A stretch of 62,000 nt of DNA from Neocallimastix lanati (nom. inval.) (lineage: Eukaryota > Neocallimastigomycota > Neocallimastigomycetes > Neocallimastigales > Neocallimastigaceae): positions 157,501 to 219,500 of the forward strand of contig JACVTC010000081.1 of assembly GCA_016946835.1 (NCBI GenBank), given 5' to 3'. The translations under genes were made by a program, and so were the position numbers. Below, piece by piece: positions 1 through 12,059 of the stretch. Each line of letters begins with the position of its first letter. Within the stretch, counting starts at the first letter, position 1. The notes under the pieces are model-generated. The model worked only from the letters and a program-made list of their open reading frames with translations, did not search any database and was not told the origin of the DNA.

Positions 1-1625
1 TATTTTTTTCAGAAGACTACAATTTAGAAAATGACGTTTTATTAAACTGTATCACAACGGAATATCAAAATGATTCGGAAACAAAACTTGAACAAAAACA
101 ATAAAATTTCATCTTGGATTTTAGATCCTGGAGCTTCATTACATATTACTAATTCCATCAGTTTCCTCAAAAATTTAAAGTATTGCAATGAAAATATTGT
201 ACTCCCAAATGGTAACATAATCACATCACTTAAATTTTGGTGATTTCATTGGATATTTAAATAATAATAAAGTTGTATTAAGAAACGTCCATTTTGTACC
301 ACATATAACTAAAAAGATATAATTTCAGTTACTAAACTCATCCAACAATATTATAAGGTCATTTTCTTCAACAACAAAAAAACCATTTATGTGCAACCAT
401 CTATGATCAATATGGAAACAGAATAATAATCCTATTTTTCAAAAGAACAAAATAATTTCATTATTTGGTTATCAACCAATCCCATAGCTTATAATAAACC
501 AAATAATACACCTATACATCTATTTCACTTATCAAGACTCTCTATCCCCGATAAAATAAAATTAAATTATGGCATAGGAGATTAGGGCATTTTTATATTG
601 ATTCCATCAAAAAAACAAATTATTAAAAATTGATATTAAATCAAAATGTCCTATTTGTTCTAATTCAAAATTGAAAAAATTTTCCATATAAATGATCTAA
701 AAATAAATCTCAAATCCATTTTCGAATTAATCCACATGGATCTTGTTGGGCCAGTCAATGAATCAATTCATGGAAGTACGTATTTCCTCTCAATTCTAGA
801 TGATTTTTCACGTTATGGATGGGTCCTCTTTTTCGACAAAAAAAGTGAAAGGTTCGATAAATTTCACTCTTGGTATAAAGAAATCAATAATATATTTTCA
901 ATAAATCTATATCTTTTATTCGCACCGATAATGGTACCGAATTCAACAATAGAAAATTCAAAACATTCTGTACCAATAATGGGATTGTTCAACAATTTAC
1001 TATCTCATATTCTCCCCAACAAAATGGTCGTGCGGAACGCTTTAATGGTATCCTTATAAAATTCTGCGAAAGCCTTATTAAACGAGGCTCAATTAAGTCA
1101 CGAATTCTGGGAATATGCTGTTGATACAGCTAACTCTCTACATAATAGAATACCACACTCTGGTATCCATAACAAAATACCTTTTACCAAATTTTTATTA
1201 AAATCAAAAGTAGATTATTCTCACTTTTAAGGTTTTTGGATACCGCGTATTTTTCTACGTTCCAAAATCTTTTCGAAAATAAATTTGACAATCATGCTTT
1301 ACCAGGCATTTTCCTTGGGTTATCATCCGTATTCTTCTGCTTATAAAATTCTTAATTTGTCTTCTAATAAAATTATTCTTTCCCGTTCTGTTGAATTTTT
1401 TTTAAAATAACCCTTGGCAATTCTAAAATCACTTCTTCCATCCCCAAGGATTTCTACTATTTTATCCCCAATTCCGAAATCAGCGGGAGCGACTTACTTA
1501 GTAATAATGATTCCAAAAAAGATTCAACCATTTATAACTTTTTTAACAATAACAATAACAATAACAATAACAATAATAATAGCAATAACAATAATAATAG
1601 CAATAACAATAACAATAACAATAAC

Positions 1626-1659
<34 letters not shown>

Positions 1660-3311
1660 TCAATACAAATAACGAAGTAATAAATGCAATATACAACAAT
1701 TCAATAAATGACAAAAGACCAAAACTAACAAATCACAAATCATCTACACCAAAAACTCTCAATAATACAAACTTAAAAGAACCAAAAGATTTTTATGACA
1801 TATTCAATCTACCAGATAAGGATGAATGGTTGGACGCCGTTAACAAAGAACTAGAAAATATGGAACAACTTAACGTGTTCAAACCAATAAAATCCATTCC
1901 AAAAAGGAGTAAACATAGCATAGTTTCCTGTAAATGGGTTTTCAAATATAAGCGGGATTTCAACGGAAATATCCTGGTACGCAAAGCACGTTTAGTCGCA
2001 AGGGGATTCACACAAAAGTTTGGTATAGACTACTTACTTACCTTCTCGCCTACTTTAAAACATGATTCACTGCGAATAATTATAGTAAATCGCAGTACAG
2101 AAAAACTTTAAAAATTTTTCAATTAGACATTAATGAAGCATACCTAAATGCCGACTTTGAGTGAAGACATTTTATATGAGGCCACCTCAAGGTCACCCAT
2201 TATACAACAAAGTTTATTTTAAAGTAAACAAAGCCTTATATGGTTTAAAGCAAGCCAACAGGGAATGGAACGAAAAATTGGACTCTACACTATTAGAAAA
2301 TGAAATTTAAAAGATTGAATAGTGAACCTTGTATCCTATGTGAAGGAAAAAATAAATTAAAGGAAATAATATGTATTCTTACGGTATATGTTGATGATAT
2401 ACTTTTAATAGGCAAGGAGAACGTAATAATAAATATCAAGAAACAAATTAAAATGAATTATAACATTAAATAATATATAGGTGAAGTAGATTTCGTCATT
2501 GGGATAAAATTTGAAAGACAAAGTGATGGTTATATTATACATCAAAGAGGATATTTAAGAGAATTACTAAATAAGTTTAGACTGACCAATTGCACACCTG
2601 TAAGAAATATGAAGCCATTGGAAAAAAAAAAAAAGGAATTAAGAAACAAAAAATTTAATGAAACATTTTACAGAAGTGCCATCGGGAACCTCCTATACCT
2701 AGCAATTTGTACAAGACCAGACATATTATTTTCAGTAAATCAACCAGCAAGAAAAAAACAAAAATCCTACTTTGGAGGACTGGATTAACGTAGAAAAGAT
2801 TTTCAAATACCTAAAGGGTACTGAAAATTATGGAATCAAATTCTCAAAGAATAGCTCATTAAAAATATTTGTGGACGCCGATTATGCTGGAGACATTGAT
2901 ACAAGAAAATCAACTTCCGGTTTTCTGATGATGATAGGAGATGCACCTACTAACTGGTATTCCAAATTACAACATTGTATTGCAACTTCAACGGCAGAAT
3001 CAGAATACTATAGCGTAAGCGAATGCTCTGAGCATAGTCTTTGGTATATGAATCTTTTAAATGAGCTAAACATCAATCTTAACTATGTAATAATAATTGT
3101 TGATAATAAGGCAACAATATATAATTGTTAGAATCATTCTATCAATGCGAAATCAAAACATATTGATATAAAATATCATCATATAAGAGATCTCGTTAAA
3201 AAGGATAAAATAAGATTAATATACATAAAATCAGAAAATAATCTAGCCTATGGGTTCACTAAATATCTGAATAATTCATTAATGGTTAAATTTAGAAACA
3301 CACTTCTCTAA
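1..3311 (+). pseudogene. Ty1/copia retrotransposon polyprotein, degenerate (element A)
   Basis: Relic of a copia-type pol read through many frame breaks. In order: aspartic protease (124-132 encodes D-P-G where D-S-G is normal, so the site is mutated), GAG-pre-integrase, integrase core (about 736-1060, MDLVGP and DDFSRYGW motifs), integrase C-terminal part (1060-1410), an Asn-codon microsatellite linker (1540-1670), reverse transcriptase (1790-2600; KWVFKYKRD, ALYGLKQA, and the YVDD catalytic box at 2387-2398) and RNase H (2640-3311; DADYAGD, STAESEYYS). Gag and the 5' LTR lie outside the window. Frameshifts and stops are scattered throughout, so it is non-coding today. It is clearly the same family as element B on the opposite strand. 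The order PR-INT-RT-RH is diagnostic of Ty1/copia (Pseudoviridae-type elements). Confidence 0.93.
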
Positions 3312-3383
3312 AGAATCAAAAATTAAAGGGTAATATATCAGAAAAGCAAATCCAATTTTTTACTACATATGGAAATTAGATTT

Positions 3384-3590
3384 GAGGGGGAGTGTGAAAT
3401 GAGATAAATATCAAATATAAGAATTAATATTTAATATATTTGACCAATAAAATTAATTATCTAAATGTATAAAAATAAGCATAATGTATTTTTTATTTTT
3501 ATTTTACTTAACACTTTTTATAATAAAATAAATACGAAAATATAATATGAATTGTTAATCTTTTGTCTGAGTTAAAATTTATTTGTTATT
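3384..3590 (+). repeat. Polypurine tract and start of 3' LTR of copia element A
   Basis: A purine run gagggggag at 3384-3392 is followed directly by TGTG at 3393. This is the usual layout of a copia polypurine tract joined to the first bases of the 3' LTR, about 80 bases after the end of the RNase H frame. The right end of the LTR could not be placed because no second copy is in the window; 3590 is only where low-complexity DNA begins. Confidence 0.6.
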
Positions 3591-3592
3591 TA

Positions 3593-4258
3593 CTATTTGT
3601 TATTTTTAATTTTTAATTTTTTATTTTTTATTTTTATTTTTATTTTTTATTTTTTTTTTTTTTTTATTTTGTATTTTTTTTTTTATTTTATATTTTATAT
3701 TTTATATTTTATATTTTTCATTTGTTATTTTATATTTTATATTTGTTATTTGTTATTTTTTATTTTTTATTTTATTTTTTTAAAAATAATAATTTTTTTT
3801 TTTTTTAATTTTGTATTTTTTTTTATTTTATTTTATATTTTATATTTAATATTTGTTATTTTATATTTAATATTTGTTATTTTATATTTAATATTCGTTA
3901 TTTTTTATTTTTTATTTTTTATTTTATATTTTTTTTTTATTTTTTTTTATTTTTTTATTTTAATTTTTTAAAAATAATATTTTTTTTTATTTTGTATTTT
4001 TTTTATTTTATTTTATATTTTATATTTTATATTTTATATTTTATATTTTATATTTTTCATTTGTTATTTGTTATTTTATATTTTATATTTTTCATTTGTT
4101 ATTTGTTATTTGTTATTTTTTATTTTTTATTTTTTATTTTTTATTTTTTATTTTTTATTTTTTATTTTTTATTTTTTATTTTTTATTTTTTATTTTATAT
4201 TTTTTATTTGCTATTTGCTATTTGCTACTTGCTATTTGCTATTTGTTATTTTTTTTTT
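3593..4258. repeat. T-rich low-complexity array (ATTTTTT and ATATTTT variants)
   Basis: About 660 bases of almost pure A/T on this strand, made of short units such as tatttttt, atttgtt and attttat. The block at 4110-4200 is a near-perfect 7-base repeat. It holds the long Phe/Ile/Tyr-rich open frames typical of T-rich repeats, which are not genes. The stretch 4259-4616 that follows is AT-rich with no recognisable gene and may include the far end of the LTR of element B. Confidence 0.85.
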
Positions 4259-4616
4259 AAAGATATGATGATAAATGTAGAAAGGTTTTTTCATATTTAT
4301 TTCTTTTTTTTTCAAAAAGTATAAATAGGTGAAGTTTTTCAATAATTAAAATGAAGACTTTAGTAACAAAAAATAAACAAAATAAATAAAATTCTAATAT
4401 TTACCCGAACCATAGCAATTGATACAAAATATTTTATAATGAATATAAAAAGATATAAAATATATTATTTTAAATATAATTATAAATAATTTTATTATTA
4501 ATATTTTTAAAATAAGTTAAAATTAATATTTATTTTATATAAGATATAATATTATTTTATTATTAATATAAGTTTATTATAAAAATATATATAATTAATT
4601 ATATAAGTACAAATTT

Positions 4617-4868
4617 TTTCAAAAATATAAGTTAATAAATACTTATTTAAAATATCAATAATTAGACACATAAATTTACAAAATAAATATTTATTTATGT
4701 TTTATAATTATATATTTGTTTTTTATTATAAGATCAAAAGTATATTTTTTAAAATTTAATATAATTACTTAGTTTTATACTTTTTAGAATGTTATAAATA
4801 TAATTTATTGGTTATTACAATATTAAGAGTAAATTAATAATTATTTTAATAATTTGTTATTTTTGACA
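4617..4868 (-). repeat. 3' LTR (part) of copia element B, with polypurine tract
   Basis: On the minus strand a run ttttttggggag (4869-4880) precedes TGTCAAAAATAAC starting at 4868, the layout of a copia polypurine tract joined to an LTR. The 252 bases 4617-4868 recur almost unchanged at 11264-11522, which supports LTR identity. The two copies diverge abruptly below 4617/11264, so the true LTR end is unresolved and may lie as far left as about 4330. Confidence 0.75.
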
Positions 4869-4949
4869 CTCCCCAAAAAAACTAACTTCAAAAAAAAAAC
4901 TTTATTAAAAAGATAAAAAAAATTGAAGATAGATTTTAATTTAATTTTT

Positions 4950-7900
4950 TTAGGACTTCGTTAATAGAGAATTTCTAAACTTATCCATTAAGGTTTTGTT
5001 CAAATATTTAGTAAAGCCATCTGCCAGATTATTTTTAGATCTTATATATTTTAGTTCAATTAGTTTTTTACTAACTAAATCTCTAATGTGATGATATCGA
5101 ATATCGATATGTTTTGATTTTGGATTTATCAATTGATTTTTACCGTTATATATTGTTGTCTTATTATCTACAAATATTGTAATGCAATTAATATTTATGT
5201 TTAATTCATTCAAAAAATTTCTATACCATAAAGAATGTTTAGCACATTCGCTCAAGCTATAATACTCGGCTTCAGCAGTGGAGGTAGAAACACAATGTTG
5301 CAATTTAGAGTACCAACTTGTTGGGGTATTTCCTAACATCATTAAAAATCCAGAAGTGGACTTTCTTGTATTTGAATCACCTGCGTAGTCTGCATCCACA
5401 AAGACTTTTAAGTTCATTCCCTTTTGAATTTTTATACCATAATTTCTTGTATATTGAAGATAATTAAAAATCTTCAAAACGTTCTTCCAATCTTCCAAAG
5501 TAAGATTGCTTGATTTTCTTGCAGCCTTGCTAACTGCAAAAAGTATGTCGGGCCTGGTACAGATTCCCAAATATAACAAACTGCCTATAGCGCTTCTATA
5601 CTTCATTTCATTGAATATCTTTGTTTTTAGTTGGGAATTTTCTATTGGGATTAGACTTTTTGTAATTGTACAAGAATTAGTACTAAATTTATTTAAAATA
5701 TCATTTATATATCTCGATTGATGTAGAATATATCAATCTATAATTTTGTTAAACTTTATTCCTATAAGGAATTTTACATCACCAATATCTTTGATATTAA
5801 ACTTTTGTTTGATTGATTCTTTTACTATATTTATTTCATTTGAAGTTCCAGCAATAAGTATGTCGTCAACGTAGACTGACAACATACATATTATTTCCTT
5901 TTTCTTATTAACTTTCTTGTATACACAAGGTTCACTTTTTAATCCGCTAAAACCTATTTTTATTAGTTCCTCGTTTAATTTATTGTTCCATTCTTTCCCT
6001 GCTTGCTTTAGGCCATAGAGCATAGAGAGCTTTATTTAATTTCCAAAAAGATTTTCCATAAGATTGATGTCCTTCTGGGGATTTCATGAATATTTGTTCA
6101 TTCAGAGGGGCATTTAGATAGGCCGAATTAATATCTATTTGTTTTATTTCGAAGTTCATGTTCACTGCAATGACTGTAATGATTCTAATAGTATCCTGTT
6201 TGAGGGTTGGAGCAAACGTTTCCTTATAATCGATTCCAAATTCTTGAATATATCCCTTAGCGACTAGTCTTGCTTTTCTTTTGATTACCTTACCATTTGA
6301 ATCCCTTTTATACTTGAATACCCACTTGGAAGAAATGATGTTAGATCCTGAGGGTACCTTATCAACAATTGAATAAACTTTATGTTTTTTCATGTTGTCC
6401 AGCTCTTCTTTTACTGAAGTTAGCCATTCCTTTTTATCTTTTAATTTGAATATATCTTTGAAAATGTAGGGTTCAATCAGAGTATTGTTACTCTGATTTA
6501 TTTTCATGGTATCTGTGTTACTTACCTTTTTTCTTTTATTTAAATCTGATGAATTTATACATAATTTTCTTTTTGAACTTTCAATAATATAATTGTTTTT
6601 ATTTTTGTTGTTTTCTTTATATTTATTGTTAATAATATTAATTTCCTTCTGAGTATTTGTTGATTTATTGATGTTGTCGTTTTCTGTTGTGTTGTGAAGT
6701 TCATTATTTATACTTTTTTGGTTATTATGTTGAACATTATTATTATTTGTTAATTCATTTTTTATTGCGCTGATATTTGTTTTGTTGGTAATGATAGTAT
6801 CATTATTATGATTAGTATTACTATTGTTGTTATTTTTATCATTATGTTTGTTGAAGTATTCATTAGTCTTGTTTTTCTTATTGTCAGTTTTATTGTAATA
6901 ATTGTGCTGATTTAATTTTTTGATATTGACACTCTCCCTGAATTCGTTATTGGTAAAGTATTTGTTTATAAAAGAATTTCCAGGTTCATTTTCCATAAAT
7001 TCGACTGTACGAGCTAAAATAATTTTATTATTTATAATGTCATACACTTTATATCCATTAGTGTTGTTACTATAACCAAGAAAGATTCCAGGGTGAGAGT
7101 TGTTAAAGAATTTTGAACGAAGTTCTTTGGGAACAAAGAAGTAGACCCTGCATCCAAAAACTCGAAAAATACTATAATCTACGGGTGTGTTATAGAAAAC
7201 TTCATAAGGAATTCTGTTTTGATTACCTCGGTGGGGGAGTCTATTATGAATGAAGTTAGCAGTATCGACTGCATACTCCCAAAATTCATGACTAAGTTTG
7301 GCTTCGTTGAGTAATGCTTTGGCAGAGGAAATAAGAATGCCATTAAACCTTTTGAGAGGGATTATACGGAATGGTGAATTGATGATTGATTCCATTTTCT
7401 TGACAGAAAGTTTGAAAATGACTGTTTTGAAATTCTTTTCCATTGTCAGAGCGAATGGCTTTTATAGTTATATTTTTTGAATTATATATTTCATTGTACC
7501 AAATAATGAATTTATTGAATACCTCACTTTTACTTTCAGTGAAGATTACCCAACCAAATCTTGAATAGTCGTCTAAGATAGTGAGAAAATATTTATTGTT
7601 GTTAATGGAGTTAATGACAGGTCCAACAAGATCCATATGAATAAGATCTAAAATTTGACTAGTTTTATTTGTTGAAACATTGTAAGGTTTATTTTTTAGT
7701 TTGGAGTTGATGCATGTTGGGCATTTAACTTTTATGCTGATATTGTTTAATTTTTCTTGGATTTTAGAAATATCAAAATGACCTAGGCGTCTATACCAGA
7801 GGTCTATTAATTGATTTTTATTTAAATAATTGTGATTGATTTCATATGAATTATTTGTTTTATTTTTGTTAAAATAAACTTGTTGTTTTGAAGTGATTAT

Positions 7901-8539
7901 TTTAAAGGTGTTTTGATTATCTAATATTGATTTATATATTCTGTTTCTATTATTGTCATAGATTATTGCTTGTGATGAATTATTATAATTGTTGAAAATG
8001 ACTTTGAAATTTTGTTGAATTAATTGATTAATGGATATCAAATTTTTGTTTATAAATTTTGAAAAATAAACATTTTTAAGAGTAAAATTGTAATTATTGA
8101 TAAATCCTATAAAATCACCACAATAGTTTGATAAAATTTTTCTTCCATTTGCGAATGAAATTTTTACGTTGCATTTTTTGATATTGGTAAGTAGGCTGAT
8201 ATTGTTTGTGGTACTAATTGAAGCACCAGAATCTAGAATCCAAACTGTAAAATTATTATTATTGATTACGTTAGTTGAATTGTTATTACTTTCATTGTTA
8301 TTTTCTATGTTGTTAATTTCTAATGCGTTGTCCGAAAAATAATCTCTTGAGAAATCTTCTTGGTAATTACCTTTATTGATTGAATAAACTTGTTTATCAC
8401 TAGTACTGTTTTTATTGAATTTTCTAAATGATTTTTTATTATTTTTATTATTTTTATAATTTTTAATTCGCTTATCATATTTGTTTCTTTTATTTTTGAG
8501 GCTAATGACCGTATTTTCCACAAAGAAAGCACCTTCCAT
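4950..8539 (-). pseudogene. Ty1/copia pol (protease-integrase-RT-RNase H), element B
   Basis: Nearly full-length copia pol. Protease with intact D-S-G-A-S (about 8225-8240). GAG-pre-integrase, then integrase core with HMDLVGP, DDYSRFGW and SDNGKEF (down to about 7360). Integrase C-terminal part with FLGYS, then an Asn/Lys-rich linker (6560-6900). RT with KWVFKYKRD and a YVDDIL box at 5862-5873, and RNase H with DADYAGDSNTRKSTSG and STAEAEYYS (to 4950). Only three lesions were found: a frameshift near 7360, inside the YNPQQNG-type motif just after the integrase core; a one-base shift near 6010, inside ALYGLKQ; and a single TGA near 5733 between RT and RNase H. It is therefore a recently dead copy, much better kept than element A. 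Confidence 0.92.
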
Positions 8540-9362
8540 TCTTTCTTCTTGAAGATCTTTTCCTCTTGCTTGAAGATTTATTTTTAAAATGTGTTTGTAA
8601 GTTGAAAATGTTTTCAGATTTTTCTTCTTTGATTCTTTTTTCTTTGAGTTGAGAAAAAGCGATATCTGGAATAATTCGTTTTAGATAATTACAGCATTCT
8701 TTCCAATTGTTGGTGAATTGGAACACATTGATCAATCTTAGGTTTTCAGGTAGAGCTCAATTCAGCGTTCCTACTTTGGTATTATCGAAGATATCGGAAT
8801 CAATAATTTCTAGCTCATCTAACGTATTTTGAAGTATAGCTAGAAAAACATGTATATCTCCATTTATGTCAAATTTTAAAAGATTGATTTTATTTTTTAA
8901 TATCATTTTCCTGTGTTATTCTCCAAGAGTAAAGGATTCCTGAAGGAAGTTCCATAATTGAAAGGCTGTTTTGTTATGACCTTTCAGAATTTCTTTAGTT
9001 TTACTTCCAAGGCTATTCGTGATGATCCATTTTACAAGGGTATCATTTTTGATATCCTTTTCACTTGTGTTAGTATCATAGACAAGTGAAGAGTCAAATT
9101 TGTATATGATATAATTATCTAAATTTTCTTTTATATCCTTCTTTCTTAGCTTTTTGACTTTTGGTGAACTTACATATTCATCTAAATTATTGATGGTTAG
9201 GAGGTACAAGATATTTGTTTTCCAGTTGTGGAAATTTTCTATGTTCAACTCAGTAACATGATTAAAGTTTTCTGAGTAATTAAAAGAAAAACCTTTTGTA
9301 GAGAAATTATTTTCGGAGATGTCAATTATTTGATTTCTGGAGTCGTTTCTCATTCTAGGCAT
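8502..9362 (-). pseudogene. Ty1/copia gag, element B
   Basis: Gag-like frame starting at ATG 9362, with the NFHNWKTNI and LWNFLQESF motifs of copia gag (UBN2/Retrotran_gag type). It is interrupted by TAA near 8915 and by TGA near 8757 (at LN-stop-ALPENLR), but both sides stay in the same frame. It ends in a zinc knuckle, CFLCGKYGH, that meets a stop immediately after the His (about 8509). The final Cys of the CCHC box is lost where the frame moves to that of pol. The protein would package element RNA in virus-like particles. The decayed state agrees with pol. Confidence 0.85.
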
Positions 9363-9801
9363 TTTGTTTAAATTCCTTTGAAGAAAATATTAAGTAGTTG
9401 TTTTAATTAAATAGATATTATTGATTTTAAAGTAATTTACTTAAATTTTTTTAGATAAATATTTTCAAAAAACTTCAAATTTATTTTATTTTTTTAAATT
9501 AATTTAATCCTTAAATTCGAATGATCTAAGATTCTATTTTTAATATCAAGTAAATTTACTTAATTATTAATGCAATTTATTTTATTTATATTAATTTCTA
9601 TTATTTGTAGCCGTCATATCAACTTCTATTAATATAAATAATAGAGATTGATATGATGGAGAAGTGACTGTTTTAAAATTTGTAATTTTATTTATTGGTG
9701 AAAGTATATTATTTTTATTATATACAACCTATAAAATATAATCATTTATATAATTCAATATTATTTGTTTGTATCTCATGAACCATTTAATTTATATGAT
9801 T
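9363..9801. other. AT-rich stretch upstream of gag B, no gene seen
   Basis: This should contain the leader of copia element B, but no primer-binding site or adjacent LTR could be recognised. A 25-base-scale inverted motif (acttctattaatataaat / ataatagagattgatatgatgg) lies near 9625-9660. Nothing coding is visible. Confidence 0.6.
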
Positions 9802-10289
9802 AATTTTTAATTTAAAAAAAAAAAAAAAAAACATAGACTTGCACATATGGGTACCCATCTCCCATATGGCCATACAGTTATTAATTAACTGTAAGGTGAT
9901 GAGTTATTGGCATACTGTATCAGCTTCGCCGCTCTCAATCGTCGTTACACACTGCCCGGAGATGCATTCCTAACGTTCCTACATATATCTCTAATGACCA
10001 CGAGCATCAGAACGGAACCATTAACTCCTCCCTAGTGGGTGTAATCATTGGCGATTGGAAATTTTACAATCATCAAGGTCTATGCTTCAATTCAAAGCGT
10101 AGTATCAGGGATGGGTGAAATAATCATTTGAGGGAAAGCCTTATGGACATCACGTGTGGTCTCATGATATCCCAGGATAGAAACCTCATCCGATTATTTG
10201 GTGCCATGCCGAGGATTCGAACCCCGCCCTCTACAGTGACCTGTATCGTCCTAACCGACTGGACCAACATGGCAATTTTTAATTTAAAA
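9802..10289 (-). mobile_element. tRNA-derived SINE with 16-bp target-site duplication and T-tail
   Basis: An island of ordinary base composition in AT-rich DNA. A perfect 16-base direct repeat (aatttttaatttaaaa) lies at 9802-9817 and 10274-10289, the signature of target-primed insertion. On the minus strand the element begins exactly after the repeat with a tRNA-like head (10273 to 10199) carrying a Pol III A box (10255-10266) and B box (GGTTCGAATCC, 10213-10223). A body of about 365 bases unrelated to tRNA follows, and it ends in a run of 14 T (9818-9831) before the second repeat. A head/body/simple tail plus duplication defines a SINE; a LINE supplies the enzymes, and LINE relics are present nearby. 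Confidence 0.88.
10199..10273 (-). pseudogene. tRNA-like SINE head ending in CCA
   Basis: Folds as a tRNA: the 7-bp acceptor stem GCCATGT/GCATGGC (one G-T pair), D stem GTCC/GGAC and T stem CGGGG/CCTCG with TTCGAAT loop are all intact. The anticodon arm (TACA/TGTA) has only a 6-base loop, GGTCAC, so it is probably not a working tRNA. The closest resemblance is the Asp-type GTC loop with one base missing. The discriminator A is followed by an encoded CCA (10199-10201), which eukaryotic tRNA genes lack. This may mean the head came from a mature tRNA copied into DNA, or may be chance. Confidence 0.75.
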
Positions 10290-10599
10290 CTTTCCCTTTT
10301 TTTTTTTTAAATTTATTAAATTTATATTGAATAAAATCTAATCAGTATAGTTGTATAATCATGTTATGATTGATTTAATTTATGATTATTTTTATTTATA
10401 CATAGAAAGATATTGATTTGATAATATTGATACTATTATTTTATCTTTTAATTAATTTTATCAAATATTGTTACTAGTTTCTATTTTTATATTCTAATCT
10501 AAACACAATAGGAGAATATTTAATATATATAGAGTATTATTAAGAAATTGGTTATATGTTTAATAATGTTGTTAATATGATAATTAATTTATATTAGAT

Positions 10600-10860
10600 T
10601 TTGTTTTCAGAATACTTTGTAATATAGCTGACAGTTTTAAATTTATTTTCAGCTTATATTGTTAAATAACTAACTGTTTTATTTTTTATGGAATTATCTT
10701 CAGCTTATATTGTTATATAGCTGACAGTTATAAACTTATCTTCAGCTTATATTGTTATATAGCTGACAGTTATAAACTTATCTTCAGCTTATATTATTAT
10801 ATAGCTGACAGTTATAAACTTATCTTCAGCTTATATTGTTATATAACTGACATGTTTATA
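10600..10860. repeat. 42-bp tandem repeat, each unit an imperfect palindrome
   Basis: Units start with cagcttat at 10650, 10701, 10743, 10785 and 10827. The last four are spaced exactly 42 bases apart. Within each unit cagcttatat and atatagctg pair around tgtt, so each can fold as a hairpin. Units differ by only a few bases. No coding content. The flanks 10290-10600 and 10861-11263 are AT-rich and hold only homopolymer runs (T run 10942-10980). Confidence 0.85.
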
Positions 10861-10951
10861 TTTTATTTTTGATTGAATTTCGTAACTATCAATTTTGTTT
10901 CATTTTCAGTTTAAAAATGAAGCTGAAAAAAAAAAATTTTTTTTTTTTTAT

Positions 10952-10985
<34 letters not shown>

Positions 10986-11263
10986 TTTTAATTGAAACAT
11001 ATTAGACATTTTTAATTTTTTTTTTTATCATATCACTGATGTCTGGGAAATATATTTGTGTATAATTTATTTTTTTTATTAGTCACATCTTAATAAATAT
11101 TATAAGATAAATGAAATATTAAATATATAAACAAATAAGTAATGATTATTATCGTTATGATTTTTAAAAAATTGTATTATTTGAATAATATTCTATTCTT
11201 ATATATAATGATATACTTAGCTTTTTCGTTTTATTCAATCGGATGAGACTGAGACTCTTAATC

Positions 11264-11522
11264 TTTCAAAAATATAAGTTAATAAATACTTATTTAAAAT
11301 ATCAATAATTAGACACATAAATTTACAAAATAAATATTTATTTGTGTTTTATAATTATGTCTTTGTTAGAGGAATTTTATTATAAGATCAAAAGTATATT
11401 TTTTAAAATCTAACATAATTACTTAGTTTTATACTTTTTAGAATGTTATAAATATAATTTATTGGTTATTACAATATTAAGAATAAATTAATAATTATTT
11501 TAATAATTTGTTATTTTTGACA
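11264..11522 (-). repeat. Detached copia LTR copy (same LTR as element B)
   Basis: About 95% identical to 4617-4868, in the same orientation, ending at 11522 with the TGTCA terminus. It has a 6-base difference (agagga) relative to the left copy. It could be the 5' LTR of element B, pushed apart by later insertions such as the SINE, or a solo/truncated LTR. The 1.9 kb to the gag start is long for a leader. The stretch 11523-12059 is AT-rich without a recognised gene. Confidence 0.8.
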
Positions 11523-12059
11523 AATAATAATAATATGGAGAATAATAAGATAAAAATTAATTAGGAAGTTTTAATTAAAAAAAATGTTGTATTATATTTT
11601 ATATTAATGTATTACTGGAGAATGAATAATAGTGAATAATTATTTTAATAAATAAATATAATAAAATGAATATTGTATTCTAAAATAATAATTTGAGTGT
11701 ATAAATAAATATATAATAATTATTATATTAATTCATAAATACGATATTTCTTGATTAATCCCCTATTGCTTGTCCCATATTTTATGATACTTTTTAAATT
11801 AATTGTATCACAATTGGTAAAGAATGAATTAATAACTATTTTTTTGTTATAAAATTTTATTAATAATTCTTTACTTTATAATACTTTCCCATATTCTTGG
11901 AAAATTTTTAATAAATCTAATCATATACTATAATTCAAAATAATAAAATTATGAATCAAACTTTTATTAAATTATAAATTAAATTAAACTTTCCCGTATA
12001 CCCTGGGGTCAATAATGGATGCTTTAGGACATAAAATATCAAACAAAGGATTATTACCA

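Noticed and set aside
1532-1714. Poly-Leu and poly-Thr/Ile frames
   Set aside because: Shadow frames of the AAT/AAC microsatellite that encodes the Asn-rich linker of the copia relic.
3597-4324. Long Phe/Ile/Tyr-rich open frames on the + strand
   Set aside because: Translation of T-rich simple repeats; no start context, domain or non-repetitive sequence.
10199-10273. Functional tRNA gene
   Set aside because: Anticodon loop has six bases and lacks T33; CCA is encoded; it sits at the start of a SINE with target duplication.
10128-10310. 60-codon open frame on the + strand
   Set aside because: Lies antisense across the tRNA-like head of the SINE; no independent evidence.
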